NCBI RefSeq assembly: GCF_031455195.1
Contig: NZ_JAVDSH010000005.1
Coordinates: 345,807-409,806 of the forward strand
Direction: 5' to 3'
Source: Arthrobacter nitroguajacolicus_D
GTDB lineage: Bacteria > Actinomycetota > Actinomycetes > Actinomycetales > Micrococcaceae
DNA length: 64,000 nucleotides
Positions 16,509 to 25,353 of the stretch are shown in pieces (position 1 is the first letter of the stretch; each line of letters begins with the position of its first letter). A model generated the notes under the pieces. It was not told the origin of the DNA. It searched no databases and saw nothing but the letters and a program-made list of their open reading frames with translations. Position numbers and translations under genes: made by a program.

Positions 16509-16598
16509 CCCCCGCTGGCCCGGCACCCGCCCCCGCTGGCCCGGCACCCGCCCCCGCTGGCCCGGCACCCGTCCCCGCCCCCGCTGGCCCGGCACCCG
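16509..16598. repeat. Four 21-bp tandem repeats between transporter and dehydrogenase
   Basis: Three adjacent copies (16509-16529, 16530-16550, 16551-16571) and a fourth (16578-16598) after a 6-bp insert. Units and insert are multiples of three and read as Pro/Ala/Gly repeats in the frame of the downstream gene, although no convincing start lies upstream. Confidence 0.85.
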
Positions 16599-16645
16599 GG
16601 CTCAACCATCCAAGCAACCACCCAGTCCCGAAAGTTGGATACCCC

Positions 16646-17785
16646 ATGACTTCCCCAGCACCGGCAACCCGCACCTTCCGCGTTGGAATCGCGGGTTGCG
16701 GCGCCATTTCCCGCAACCACCTGGAATCTTTCAAGGCTTTGGACAACGTCCAGTTGGTGGGCGTTTGCGACGTGGATGCGGACAGAGCAAGGGCCACAGC
16801 TGTTGCCTGGGACATCCCCAACGCGCTCACCAGCGTGGATGAGCTCCTGGCGCTGGATGTGGACATCATCTCCGTCTGCACGCCGCACCCCACGCACGAG
16901 GAAGTGGTCCTGAAGGCCGCGGCCGCTGGTGTTAACGTCCTCTGTGAGAAGCCCATTGCCACCAGGCTGGAGTCCGCCGAGCGCATGGTGGCAGCCTGCG
17001 AGGAAGCGGGAGTCCAACTTGGTGTCCTGTTCCAGCGCCGCTTCTGGCCGGCTTCGCAGAAAATCCGCGAAGCGATCGACGACGGCACGTTGGGTAGGGC
17101 AATCATGGCGCAATGCTCGGTCATGCTTCACCGGGCACCGGACTATTACAACCGCGACGCCTGGCGAGGCACTTGGGACAGCGACGGCGGCGGGGTCCTG
17201 ATGTCCCAGGCTGTACACCAGATCGACCTCCTCCAGTGGTATCTGGGGGACGTGGCCGAGGTCTATGGCAAGGTCAACACCTACCTCCACGGTGACTACA
17301 TAGAGGTAGAGGATTCCGCGACGGCGGTGATCACCTTCACCGCAGGTGCCATGGCTACCTTGGAGGCATCCACCGCTGTATCGCCGAACCTTGGGATCCA
17401 GCTCCGCATCACCGGCGAAACAGGCGCCTCGGCTTCCCTGACGGAGTTCCCGGAAGGCAGCGATGGCCGGTTGGACCTGTGGGCGGTGGGCGAGAGGATC
17501 GTCGTCGAACCTGTCCACCCGGAAGGCGTGGAGCCGAACGTCGATCTGTCCGCCATCAACGGCCAGCTGATTCCGTTCCACAAATTGCAGGTCCAGGATT
17601 TCGTCCAGTCGCTGGAAAGCGGGACGGAACCGGCCATCACGGGCAAGGACGCGTTGAAGTCCCTCCGCATTCTCCTTGCCGTGTACGAGTCCTCACGCAC
17701 TGGCCAACCCGTCCGCTTCGCGCCTGTTGATCCCGCGCACCAGGCGATACCAGGGCTCCGGGATCGCGAGAAGGTGGCTGGCTGA
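16646..17785 (+). CDS. Gfo/Idh/MocA family oxidoreductase
   Basis: A 379-residue NAD(P)-dependent dehydrogenase. The Rossmann fold starts FRVGIAGCGAIS, with VCDVD at the end of strand 2 and the family's EKP motif in VLCEKPIATR. Members oxidise sugars and cyclitols such as inositol. I chose ATG 16646 because the fold begins 13 residues later; the same frame is open back to 16397 through a Pro/Ala tandem repeat, and no good ribosome site marks either start. It lies 2 bp before the old-yellow-enzyme fusion gene and so is co-translated. Substrate unknown. Confidence 0.85.
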   Translation: MTSPAPATRTFRVGIAGCGAISRNHLESFKALDNVQLVGVCDVDADRARATAVAWDIPNALTSVDELLALDVDIISVCTPHPTHEEVVLKAAAAGVNVLCEKPIATRLESAERMVAACEEAGVQLGVLFQRRFWPASQKIREAIDDGTLGRAIMAQCSVMLHRAPDYYNRDAWRGTWDSDGGGVLMSQAVHQIDLLQWYLGDVAEVYGKVNTYLHGDYIEVEDSATAVITFTAGAMATLEASTAVSPNLGIQLRITGETGASASLTEFPEGSDGRLDLWAVGERIVVEPVHPEGVEPNVDLSAINGQLIPFHKLQVQDFVQSLESGTEPAITGKDALKSLRILLAVYESSRTGQPVRFAPVDPAHQAIPGLRDREKVAG

Positions 17786-17787
17786 CC

Positions 17788-20760
17788 ATGGCACTGACAA
17801 GAATCGCCGGAACACCCGTGACCCTTGGCCGCAACGGCCGCACCCCCAAGACACTCCGCAACCGCCTGGCCTCAGCCCCCATGGAGCGCAACTATGGCAC
17901 CACGGGCGGCTACATCACCGCGCAATACATCGACTACCTGGTGACACGCGCCAAAGCCGGACTCGGCATGGTCACCACCGAAGCCACGTACGTCCGGGCC
18001 GACGGCAAGGGCCGTACCCACCAGCTTGGCCTGCACACCGATGACATGATCCCCGGACTGCGTCGCCTCACCGACGCCTTGCACGCCGAAGGTGCGCTCG
18101 CCGCCGTCGAGCTTAATCACGGCGGCCGCACCGCGCAGGCCGCAGTTTCCGGTTTCAAGAACCTCGCGCCGTCGCCGGTTCCATGCCCGACGGCGGGTGG
18201 AGAGGTTCCGCGGGAACTCACCGCCGCCGAGTGCTACGAACTGGTGGAAGCCTATGGGGCTGCGGCCCGCCGCGCGGTTGCCGCCGGGTTCGACGTCATC
18301 AACCTGCACGGTGCCCACGGATACCTGATTCACCAGTTCATGTCGCCCATTTCGAACCACCGCACGGATGAGTTCGCGGCGCCGGAGTTCTTCATGAACC
18401 TGGTCATCGACGCCGTTCGGCAGGCTGTTCCGGACACGATCGTGGGCATGCGCGTCTCGGTAGTGGAAGGCCCGGCAGACGGCATCAGCGCTGAACAGCA
18501 AGTGGCCATCATCGCCAAAGCCCACCTGGAGAAGCTCGACTTCCTGGACATCTCCGCGGGCAGCTACGACGCCGGCGAATGGATCGTCCAGTCAGGGGAG
18601 TGGAAGCCCGGAATCCTGGCCGATTATGCCAAGGCCTACCGCCAATTCGGGCTCCCCTTGGGCATGGCTGGGCGTTTGAATTCGCCGGAGATCATTGAGG
18701 AAGTCCTGTCTCAGGGCACCTGCGACTTCGTGAGCCTGGCCCGTGCCATCCATGCCGATCCCGCGTTCGTGGGCGGGGTGCTGCGCAGCGACCGTTACCG
18801 TCCGTGCATCGCGTGCAACGTGTGCATCGATAACCTTGGCCTTGGTCAGGTCACCTGCACGGTCAACCCGGCGGTTGGGCGTTCACGAGTCCCGGTTCCA
18901 ACGCCGGCCGTTCGTTCCGGAGCCAAAGTGCTGGTGGTGGGTGCAGGCCCGGCTGGCCTCACCGCCGCGCGTGAACTCGCCGAAGCCGGAGCCAACGTGA
19001 CGCTGATGGACGACGGCGTCCGGCCGGGCGGGCAGTTCGCGCTCGCCGAGCGCATGAAATCGACGCCGGACTTCCACCGCTTTGCAGACTGGTCCAGCGC
19101 GGAAAACGAGCGTCTGGGTGTTGAGGTTCGCTTGGGAGTTCACGTGGGCACCTCCGACGCCGGTAAGCTGGCCCGCGACTTCGGCGCCGATGCCGTGCTC
19201 ATCGCAACCGGTGGGCATCGGCCGACGCCAGGGTTTATCGGAGCCGACTCGCCGCGGGTGTTGGATGTCAGGGCCTGGCTTGCCGCGCACCCGGACATTC
19301 TCGACGCCGGTAAGCCGGGTTCCGTGTGTGTCCCTCCTGAGGCTGTGACCATTTGGGGTGCTGATTCCGTGGCCATGACTGTTGCGGACACCCTCGCTTC
19401 CCTGGGCACGGCGGTGCTGATTGTTGGTCCCCAGGATGCGCTGGCTCCTGAGTCGGGGCGCCGCGCCAAGATCCTTGCCGTGCCGCGGCTTGAGGCCAAT
19501 CCCAAGGTGCGGATCTTCCTGTCCAGCACTATCGAGGAGTTCGACGGTACTCGGGTCCGGATCAGTCGAGCGGGTGCTGAGGACCAATGGATTGACGCGC
19601 CGGGGGAGCTCTTGGTTTCGCGTTCCGTGCTGCCGCTGGATGGTTCCATCTCGCTGGAGGAACGGGAAGCCGGGCTAAGCCTGGCTGCGTCCGTACCGGT
19701 CGCGCTGGCGGGAACTGTTGTTGATACAGCTCCGGCCATCGTGTCCAACGCCGTTAAGAGTGGGTACGACGCAGCCCAACGCATGGCCGCCGCGTTGGCC
19801 GGAAGTGGGAGCGCGGGAGCCGAGTTCGCGGGAACGGTGCCAGATCGCCGGAGCTTTCCAGCGAAGTCGCATGCTTCCAGCGAACTCGGGGCACAGACTG
19901 GTGGGGCTCAGCCACGGCGGCTCGGATTGGCCCAGCTTTCCTTGGTGGGTATCGCGCCTCCGGACCTGGTGACCATCGCAGCCGAGGCAGGATTCGACTT
20001 CATTGGCGCGCGGGTCCGGCCGGTCACTGCTACGGAGCGCCCCTATGACCTTCAGCCGGGCTCGCCCATGCTTCGCCAAACCCTGGCCCGCATGGCTGAC
20101 ACAGGGATCACGGTTGAAGACATCGAGTTCCTGCTCTTGGACGGAACGGGGCTGCAAAACGGTGCTGATCAGCGCCAGGCGTGGCTGCAGATGATGGAGG
20201 CCGGCCAAGCCTTGGGAGCCTCGACCCTGACGGTGGCATGCGCGGACCCAGACCTTGATCGCTTTGGTGACCACCTCGCCCAGATGACCCTGGATGGCAA
20301 GGCCTATGGGATTGTGCCCACCTTGGAACCCATCTCTTACCAGGCAGTCCGTTCCATACCGCAGGCGGCAGCGCTGGCTCGCCGGGCGGGCTGCAAGATC
20401 GTGGTGGACGCCCTCCACATCAACCGTTTCGGGGGTTCCTTGGATGAGCTTGCTGCCGCTGCGGATCTTGTTCCTTTGATCCAACTTTGCGACGGACCTT
20501 CATCACCGCCAGGGAACAGGGAGGGACTGGTCAAGGAGTCCCGTTCCGAGCGCGGCGTCCCGGGAGAAGGCGAATTCGACCTTGCGTCCCTCGTAGCTGC
20601 GTTCCCCGCGGGTACTGCGGTCAGCGTCGAAACCCCATCGGACAGCCGGGTCGCGGCACTGGGCGAATCCGGATGGGCCAAGCACCTCAAAGCGGCAGCC
20701 GGAGCTGTCCTCAGCACCCTCACAATCAACAACGCAGCACTTACCGGGAGCACCAAATGA
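17788..20760 (+). CDS. Old yellow enzyme/FeS/FAD reductase fused to a TIM-barrel isomerase-like domain
   Basis: A 990-residue protein with four modules. Residues about 1-335 are an FMN TIM barrel of the 2,4-dienoyl-CoA reductase/trimethylamine dehydrogenase group. C340, C343, C346 and C357 bind a 4Fe-4S cluster (CIACNVC). From 380 (KVLVVGAGPAGL) to about 675 is an FAD/NAD(P) domain. From about 707 to 985 is a second TIM barrel like sugar-phosphate isomerases/epimerases (LGLAQLSLVG at the start, VDALHINRFGG and FPAGTAVSVETP near the end). The first three modules match a normal 650-690 residue enzyme, so the last is an added partner. The linker (about 679-701) is encoded by a family 2 palindrome (19822-19889). 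It begins 2 bp after the Gfo/Idh gene and overlaps the next gene by 3 bp. Substrate unknown. Confidence 0.85.
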   Translation: MALTRIAGTPVTLGRNGRTPKTLRNRLASAPMERNYGTTGGYITAQYIDYLVTRAKAGLGMVTTEATYVRADGKGRTHQLGLHTDDMIPGLRRLTDALHAEGALAAVELNHGGRTAQAAVSGFKNLAPSPVPCPTAGGEVPRELTAAECYELVEAYGAAARRAVAAGFDVINLHGAHGYLIHQFMSPISNHRTDEFAAPEFFMNLVIDAVRQAVPDTIVGMRVSVVEGPADGISAEQQVAIIAKAHLEKLDFLDISAGSYDAGEWIVQSGEWKPGILADYAKAYRQFGLPLGMAGRLNSPEIIEEVLSQGTCDFVSLARAIHADPAFVGGVLRSDRYRPCIACNVCIDNLGLGQVTCTVNPAVGRSRVPVPTPAVRSGAKVLVVGAGPAGLTAARELAEAGANVTLMDDGVRPGGQFALAERMKSTPDFHRFADWSSAENERLGVEVRLGVHVGTSDAGKLARDFGADAVLIATGGHRPTPGFIGADSPRVLDVRAWLAAHPDILDAGKPGSVCVPPEAVTIWGADSVAMTVADTLASLGTAVLIVGPQDALAPESGRRAKILAVPRLEANPKVRIFLSSTIEEFDGTRVRISRAGAEDQWIDAPGELLVSRSVLPLDGSISLEEREAGLSLAASVPVALAGTVVDTAPAIVSNAVKSGYDAAQRMAAALAGSGSAGAEFAGTVPDRRSFPAKSHASSELGAQTGGAQPRRLGLAQLSLVGIAPPDLVTIAAEAGFDFIGARVRPVTATERPYDLQPGSPMLRQTLARMADTGITVEDIEFLLLDGTGLQNGADQRQAWLQMMEAGQALGASTLTVACADPDLDRFGDHLAQMTLDGKAYGIVPTLEPISYQAVRSIPQAAALARRAGCKIVVDALHINRFGGSLDELAAAADLVPLIQLCDGPSSPPGNREGLVKESRSERGVPGEGEFDLASLVAAFPAGTAVSVETPSDSRVAALGESGWAKHLKAAAGAVLSTLTINNAALTGSTK
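19822..19889. repeat. Family 2 palindrome inside the fusion gene
   Basis: Nested inverted repeats: outer arms AGTTCGCGGGAA and TTCCAGCGAACT (one mismatch), inner arms TCGCCGGA and TCCAGCGA. The same layout occurs at 31483-31543 and 42334-42400 between genes; here it is translated as the interdomain linker. Confidence 0.7.
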
Positions 20761-22520
20761 ACACCAAGCAACCTCTGCCTACTGTGGACTGCGACGTCCT
20801 GGTGATCGGCTCAGGGGCCGGAGGCCTTTCAGCGGCAGTGACGGCCGCCTATCACGGGCTGAAAGTCATCGTGGTGGAAAAAGCCGACGTGTGCGGCGGT
20901 GCAACGTCCTGGTCCGGCGGCTGGGCCTGGGCGCCGGGCAATCCCCTCGCCAAGAAGGAAGGCGTCAACGAGGATAAGGACACCTTCCGAACCTACCTCC
21001 GCGGGGTCCTCGGGGACGACTATCAGGCCGACAAAGTGGATGCATTCCTCGAAGCTGCTCCACACATGGTGGGCTTCTTCCACGAAAAAACATCCCTGCA
21101 GTTTGTTCCCGGCAGCAAGATCAACGACATCTACGGCAAGCTGCCCGGCGCCGGCACAGGCAACCGATCCGTTGGGCCCAAACCGCTGAACGCCCGCGCC
21201 ATTACGCCCGCCGTGCGCGCCAAGATGCGGCACCAACTGTACGAAACATCGTTCCTCGGCATGGGCATCATGGCCGGCCCGGACCTGGGCAAATTCCTCT
21301 CGGCATCGCGGGGAAATCCCAAAGGGCTTTTCCATGCGGGCTGGCGTTTCGGCTTCCACCTGTTGGACCTGCTGACCCATCGCCGCAACATGCAACTGGT
21401 CAACGGCACAGCTCTCACCGGCAGGCTCATGAAATCGGCGGATGCCCTCGGCGTCGACATCCGCGTTTCCACGCCAGCCACAGCGTTACTCAGCGACGAA
21501 GAGGGCAAGGTGACAGGCGCCGTCGTACGTTCGGTGGAAGGTGAGCTGCAGATCAACGCGGGTCGCGGCGTCGTGCTGGCGTCCGGTGGGTTCCCCAACG
21601 ATGTGCAGCGACGCAAGGAGTTGTTCCCCAAAACCCCAACGGGCCGTGAGCACTGGACGCTTGCGCCGCGGGAAACCACCGGCGACGGCATCAACCTGGC
21701 CCAGTCGGTGGGGGCCAGCTTCAAGACTGCGGTGAAATCACCGGCCGCATGGTGTCCGGTGTCCCTGGTGCCGTACCGCAACGGCAGGACGGGGGTGTTC
21801 CCGCACATCATGGACCGCGCCAAGCCGGGCAGCATCGGTGTCCGTGCGGACGGCCAACGGTTCGTGAACGAGGCCAACGGCTACTACGACTACGTCGAGG
21901 CACTTTTCGCCGCGACGCCCGAAGGCGAGGCCGTGGAGTCGTGGCAGATCGCGGACAGCCGTTTTGTCCGCAGGTTCCCGCTGGGCATGGCCAAGCCTCT
22001 GCCCGTACCCCTTTTCCCGTACCTGCGTTCGGGATACCTGATCAAAGGCAGGACAATCGAGGAGCTGGCGGAGAAATGCGGCATAGACCCGGCCGGTCTG
22101 CGCCGAACTGTGGCCAGATTCAACGCCAACGCGCGTGCCGGCGTCGACCCCGACTTCGGCCGGGGCGAGACCGCCTTCAACCGGTACGGCGGAGATGCCG
22201 GCAACAAGCCCAACCCGTCTCTTGGCCCGATCGAGAAGGGCCCCTTCTACGCGGTACGCGTGGTTCCCGGCAGCTTCGGGACCTTTGCCGGTGTTGAGAC
22301 CGATGGGCGTGCACGGGCACTTGACCTCCACGGTGAGCCGATTCAGGGACTCTACGTTGCGGGCAACGACCAAGCCAACGTCATGGGCGGCCACTACCCG
22401 GCAGGCGGCATCAACCTCGGTCCCGCGCTGACGTTCGGTTACATCGCCGGGCGGGACCTCGCTGGCGTGGACACGTATGAGGACGACGGCACGTGCGCGG
22501 AAGAGCGCGTGGCGTTGTGA
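20757..22520 (+). CDS. FAD-dependent dehydrogenase, second paralogue
   Basis: A 587-residue flavoprotein of the same family as the 9891-11519 product. The FAD site is VLVIGSGAGGLSAA, then VVEKADVCGGATSWSGG; the closing motifs are IQGLYVAGND and HYPAGGINLGPAL. A long middle insert (about 95-200) distinguishes it from the first paralogue. ATG 20757 overlaps the TGA of the fusion gene by 3 bp in an ATGA arrangement. Likely to desaturate the same class of substrate at a different position or step (inference). Its stop codon lies inside a family 1 palindrome. Confidence 0.85.
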   Translation: MNTKQPLPTVDCDVLVIGSGAGGLSAAVTAAYHGLKVIVVEKADVCGGATSWSGGWAWAPGNPLAKKEGVNEDKDTFRTYLRGVLGDDYQADKVDAFLEAAPHMVGFFHEKTSLQFVPGSKINDIYGKLPGAGTGNRSVGPKPLNARAITPAVRAKMRHQLYETSFLGMGIMAGPDLGKFLSASRGNPKGLFHAGWRFGFHLLDLLTHRRNMQLVNGTALTGRLMKSADALGVDIRVSTPATALLSDEEGKVTGAVVRSVEGELQINAGRGVVLASGGFPNDVQRRKELFPKTPTGREHWTLAPRETTGDGINLAQSVGASFKTAVKSPAAWCPVSLVPYRNGRTGVFPHIMDRAKPGSIGVRADGQRFVNEANGYYDYVEALFAATPEGEAVESWQIADSRFVRRFPLGMAKPLPVPLFPYLRSGYLIKGRTIEELAEKCGIDPAGLRRTVARFNANARAGVDPDFGRGETAFNRYGGDAGNKPNPSLGPIEKGPFYAVRVVPGSFGTFAGVETDGRARALDLHGEPIQGLYVAGNDQANVMGGHYPAGGINLGPALTFGYIAGRDLAGVDTYEDDGTCAEERVAL

Positions 22521-22576
22521 GGCCTGCTCTGCAGGGTATGGAGGGCGCGAACCCCGCAGATCGGGCCTCGCAACGA
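22514..22576. repeat. Family 1 palindrome between FAD dehydrogenase and penicillin-binding protein genes
   Basis: Imperfect hairpin with left arm starting CGTTGTGAGGCC and right arm ending GGGCCTCGCAACG. It includes the stop codon of the FAD dehydrogenase and probably ends transcription of both convergent genes. Confidence 0.65.
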
Positions 22577-22587
22577 GGTGGGAGCTA

Positions 22588-24783
22588 CTACCGGGGAGCT
22601 GCGGGCGCAGTGGTAACGGGAGCGGGCGGTGGAGGGGGAGCCGGCGCGGGGAAGGGACCACTGGGATAGAGGGCAGTGGCTTCCATCATGTAGTTGGCCC
22701 ACTGCGGACCGGCGATCATGTAGCCGTCCAGCGACTTATAGAACTTGCCGTTGATGGTGACGTTCTGGCCTGCCCGTTGCTGGCCCGCCGAGGTATCCCC
22801 GAAGAACGACGCCGTGGCCAGCGCCGTCGTGAAGCCTGCCACCCACGTGGCTCCGTTGTTGTTCGAGGTTCCCGTTTTCGCTGCAACAGGGACCTGGCTC
22901 TGCACCTTGGGCTCGATGTAGACGCCGGAACCCATCTTCAGCACGTCCTGTAGCACCGCGTTAACTCCACGGGCAACAGCGGGTTTGACGGCATCCCGGC
23001 ATTCCGGTTCCTGCGCCTCGTACTGCCGCCCCTGCGCGTCTGTGATTTCGGTGATGGCGATGGGGGCGCAATAGGTACCGTCGTTGGCGAACGTGGCATA
23101 GGCGCTGGCCAGCACCACAGGCGCTACACCGATGGAGCCGAGGAGATTGCCGATCTGGTGCATGTTGACCGGTGCGTTATCCAAGCCACTGTGCAGGCCC
23201 ACCGTGTCCACCATCCGCTGGATACCGCAGAAATCCAGTTGGGCGGCGGTAGCGAACGTGGCCGTGTTGATCGAGTTGTAGAGGCCATAGTTGATGGGCA
23301 TCGGGCGGTAATAGCCGGGATCGTTGTTTTGCAGATCGTCATCGGCGCCGAGGTTTGCCGCTTTTTGGGCGGTGCTATAGCCTCCCAGGACCTTTCCACA
23401 ACTGTCACGCCAAGGGAAGCCCACGGGGTAGACCCTGCGGGAAGCGTCAACCACTGCGGTGGGGTTCTTGCCTTCATTGAGCCACTCCGCATAGATAAAC
23501 GGCTTCATGGTTGACCCGGGCTGGAAGCCCCCCGCACCGTTGAGGTCGTAGCCGTTTTCGTCCTTGGCGTCCACGTTGAAGTTCAGCTGGGTATCGTACT
23601 TTCCTTCCTCCGGAACGAACACGGTGTTCTGGGCCATGGCAAGGATTTTGCCGGTGCCGGGCTGCACCGTGGTCATGGCCGCGCCCCACTTGTCAGGATT
23701 GTCCCCGGCCGAGGCGTCGACTTGTTTTTGCGCGGCGGCCTGGAGGCGGCTGTCCAGCGTGGTGGTGATGGTGAGGCCGCCGCGGTACAGGAGCCGCTCG
23801 CGTTCTTCCAAGGTGGAACCGTACGCCTCGTTGTTAAGGATGAGATGCGAAACGTAATCGCAGAAGTACGTGGCGATGGAGGCTCCCGCGCAGCCCTGCA
23901 TCGAGGGCGTGACGTTGAGCTCCACAGGTGTTGCCACGGCAACTCCGTGGTCCACGGCAGTGATCTTCCCTTGCTCCAGCATCCGGTCCAGCACCAGGTT
24001 CCTGCGTGTCAGCGCTGCCTCCGGGTCCACCGTGGGGTCATAGATACTGGGGCCGTTCACGAGCCCGGCCAACAACGCGGCCTGCGGCAGGGTCAGGTCC
24101 TTGGCGGAAGTACTGAAGAAATAGCGCGACGCCGCCTCGATGCCGTAGGCGTTCCGGTTGAAGAAGACAATGTTCAGGTAGCCCTCAAGGATTTGGTCCT
24201 TACTGAACCGTTTTTCCAGTTCCAGGGCCAGCTTGATTTCGCGCAGCTTGTCACCCATTGTCTTTTCGCCGCTGAGGACAACATCCTCCGGCTTCCCCTC
24301 CGACAGCCGGGACTCGTTGAGCACATTGGTGACGTATTGCTGCGTCAATGTGGAAGCTCCCTGACGGGTTCCCTTGGTCAGGTTTGAGGTCAGCGCCCTC
24401 ATGATGCCTTGGGCATCCACACCAGGGTGCTCGTAGAACCGGCTGTCCTCAATGGCGACGATCGCTTCCCGGATGAACGGCGACATTTCCTCCAGCGGAA
24501 CCTTCACCCGGTTCTCGGCATAGAAGGTGGCAATGTGTTGGCCGTCCGCCGTGACAACGGTGCTGGAAAGGGACGGCGAGTCGACGTTGAGTTCGCTGGG
24601 CAGGCTCTCGTAGAACCCGATGGATCCACCCACCGTGGTGCTGGTGAAGGCGACTACGGGCACCACGAACCCGGAGATCAGCACGCCGCAGAGGATGCTC
24701 ACGGAAAAGAAACCGAAGATCCTGAGCAGGACCTTTCCGAGAGCTGGCTTCCGACCCTTGTTCCGCGCCATTTTCGATGCCAT
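22588..24783 (-). CDS. Class A penicillin-binding protein (transglycosylase/transpeptidase)
   Basis: A 731-residue bifunctional peptidoglycan synthase. A cytoplasmic Lys/Arg tail and one membrane helix (about 18-45) are followed by a GT51 transglycosylase (about 75-260; EDSRFYEHPGVD and GASTLTQQYV carry the catalytic glutamates). The transpeptidase (about 340-650) has SxxK in PGSTMKPF and KTG in AAKTGTSNNN. A Pro/Ala-rich tail ends the protein. It polymerises and cross-links cell wall on the outer face of the membrane. The start could be ATG 24783 or 24771; a longer frame to 24831 lacks support. It is monocistronic, convergent with the FAD dehydrogenase. Confidence 0.9.
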   Translation of the reverse strand: MASKMARNKGRKPALGKVLLRIFGFFSVSILCGVLISGFVVPVVAFTSTTVGGSIGFYESLPSELNVDSPSLSSTVVTADGQHIATFYAENRVKVPLEEMSPFIREAIVAIEDSRFYEHPGVDAQGIMRALTSNLTKGTRQGASTLTQQYVTNVLNESRLSEGKPEDVVLSGEKTMGDKLREIKLALELEKRFSKDQILEGYLNIVFFNRNAYGIEAASRYFFSTSAKDLTLPQAALLAGLVNGPSIYDPTVDPEAALTRRNLVLDRMLEQGKITAVDHGVAVATPVELNVTPSMQGCAGASIATYFCDYVSHLILNNEAYGSTLEERERLLYRGGLTITTTLDSRLQAAAQKQVDASAGDNPDKWGAAMTTVQPGTGKILAMAQNTVFVPEEGKYDTQLNFNVDAKDENGYDLNGAGGFQPGSTMKPFIYAEWLNEGKNPTAVVDASRRVYPVGFPWRDSCGKVLGGYSTAQKAANLGADDDLQNNDPGYYRPMPINYGLYNSINTATFATAAQLDFCGIQRMVDTVGLHSGLDNAPVNMHQIGNLLGSIGVAPVVLASAYATFANDGTYCAPIAITEITDAQGRQYEAQEPECRDAVKPAVARGVNAVLQDVLKMGSGVYIEPKVQSQVPVAAKTGTSNNNGATWVAGFTTALATASFFGDTSAGQQRAGQNVTINGKFYKSLDGYMIAGPQWANYMMEATALYPSGPFPAPAPPPPPAPVTTAPAAPR

Positions 24784-24879
24784 TCCGTAGGGACATGAGG
24801 CTGAAAAGTAGGTACAGAATACGTCCGGCACTGCCGCCGATCCATGGGGTGGAAGCCTAAATAAGGTCCCAAATAGGAC

Positions 24880-25353
24880 TCAATCCAGAGGAAGGGTGAC
24901 CCTCACGCTGGTGCCCCGTCCAACCTCGGAGTCGATGTCCACTGTCCCGCCGGCGTCGTGCACTGCGATCGACATCATGAGGAGCCCAAAACCGTGGCGA
25001 CGTCCGCTGGGCGCTGCATGGATTTCGAAGCCGCTGCCATCATCGGTGATAGTGAGCTGGATGCCGTGGTACACCGCGTTCAGGCGGATGGTGAGCTCGC
25101 TGGCTCCTGCGTAGTTGAGGGTGTTGCTGAACGCTTCCTGGGCCACGTGATACAAAAGGGCCGCCGCGGAAGAGGAGATCTCGATTCCGTGGTGCGGGGT
25201 GTGCCAATGCACTGTCACACCGGCCCTGCGAAGCGGAGCGGCCAGCCGGTCGATGCATCCCGCAACACCCAGCGCGTAGAAATCCACGGGGTGCTGATCC
25301 TGGATGATGCCCTTGACGGCCATCACCTCACTGAGAGCTGCTGACTGGTCCAT
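24880..25353 (-). CDS. Free-standing histidine-kinase-type ATPase domain protein
   Basis: A 157-residue protein made almost only of a HATPase_c fold like the C-terminus of NarL-partner kinases. The N-box is HVAQEAFSNTLNYAGAS, the G1 box DDGSGFE and the G2 box GFGLLMM. No H-box histidine or membrane segment precedes it: the first 40 residues (SEVMAVKGIIQDQHPVD) look like the end of a dimerisation helix pair. No response regulator is adjacent. I chose ATG 25353 because GGGGGA is 4 bp upstream; ATG 25380 or 25452 would extend it by 9 or 33 residues without adding an H-box. It may be a regulator such as an anti-sigma-like switch or a truncated kinase. Confidence 0.7.
   Translation of the reverse strand: MDQSAALSEVMAVKGIIQDQHPVDFYALGVAGCIDRLAAPLRRAGVTVHWHTPHHGIEISSSAAALLYHVAQEAFSNTLNYAGASELTIRLNAVYHGIQLTITDDGSGFEIHAAPSGRRHGFGLLMMSIAVHDAGGTVDIDSEVGRGTSVRVTLPLD

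Noticed and set aside
16397..16645. Upstream extension of the Gfo/Idh gene through the Pro/Ala repeats as its normal N-terminus
   Set aside because: Start would overlap the transporter gene, no ribosome site is visible, and the family starts at the Rossmann strand; kept only as a finding.
20757..22520. 3-ketosteroid delta-1 dehydrogenase as a specific name for the FAD dehydrogenases
   Set aside because: Only the general family can be supported; no steroid-degradation genes are near and substrate residues were not verifiable by eye.
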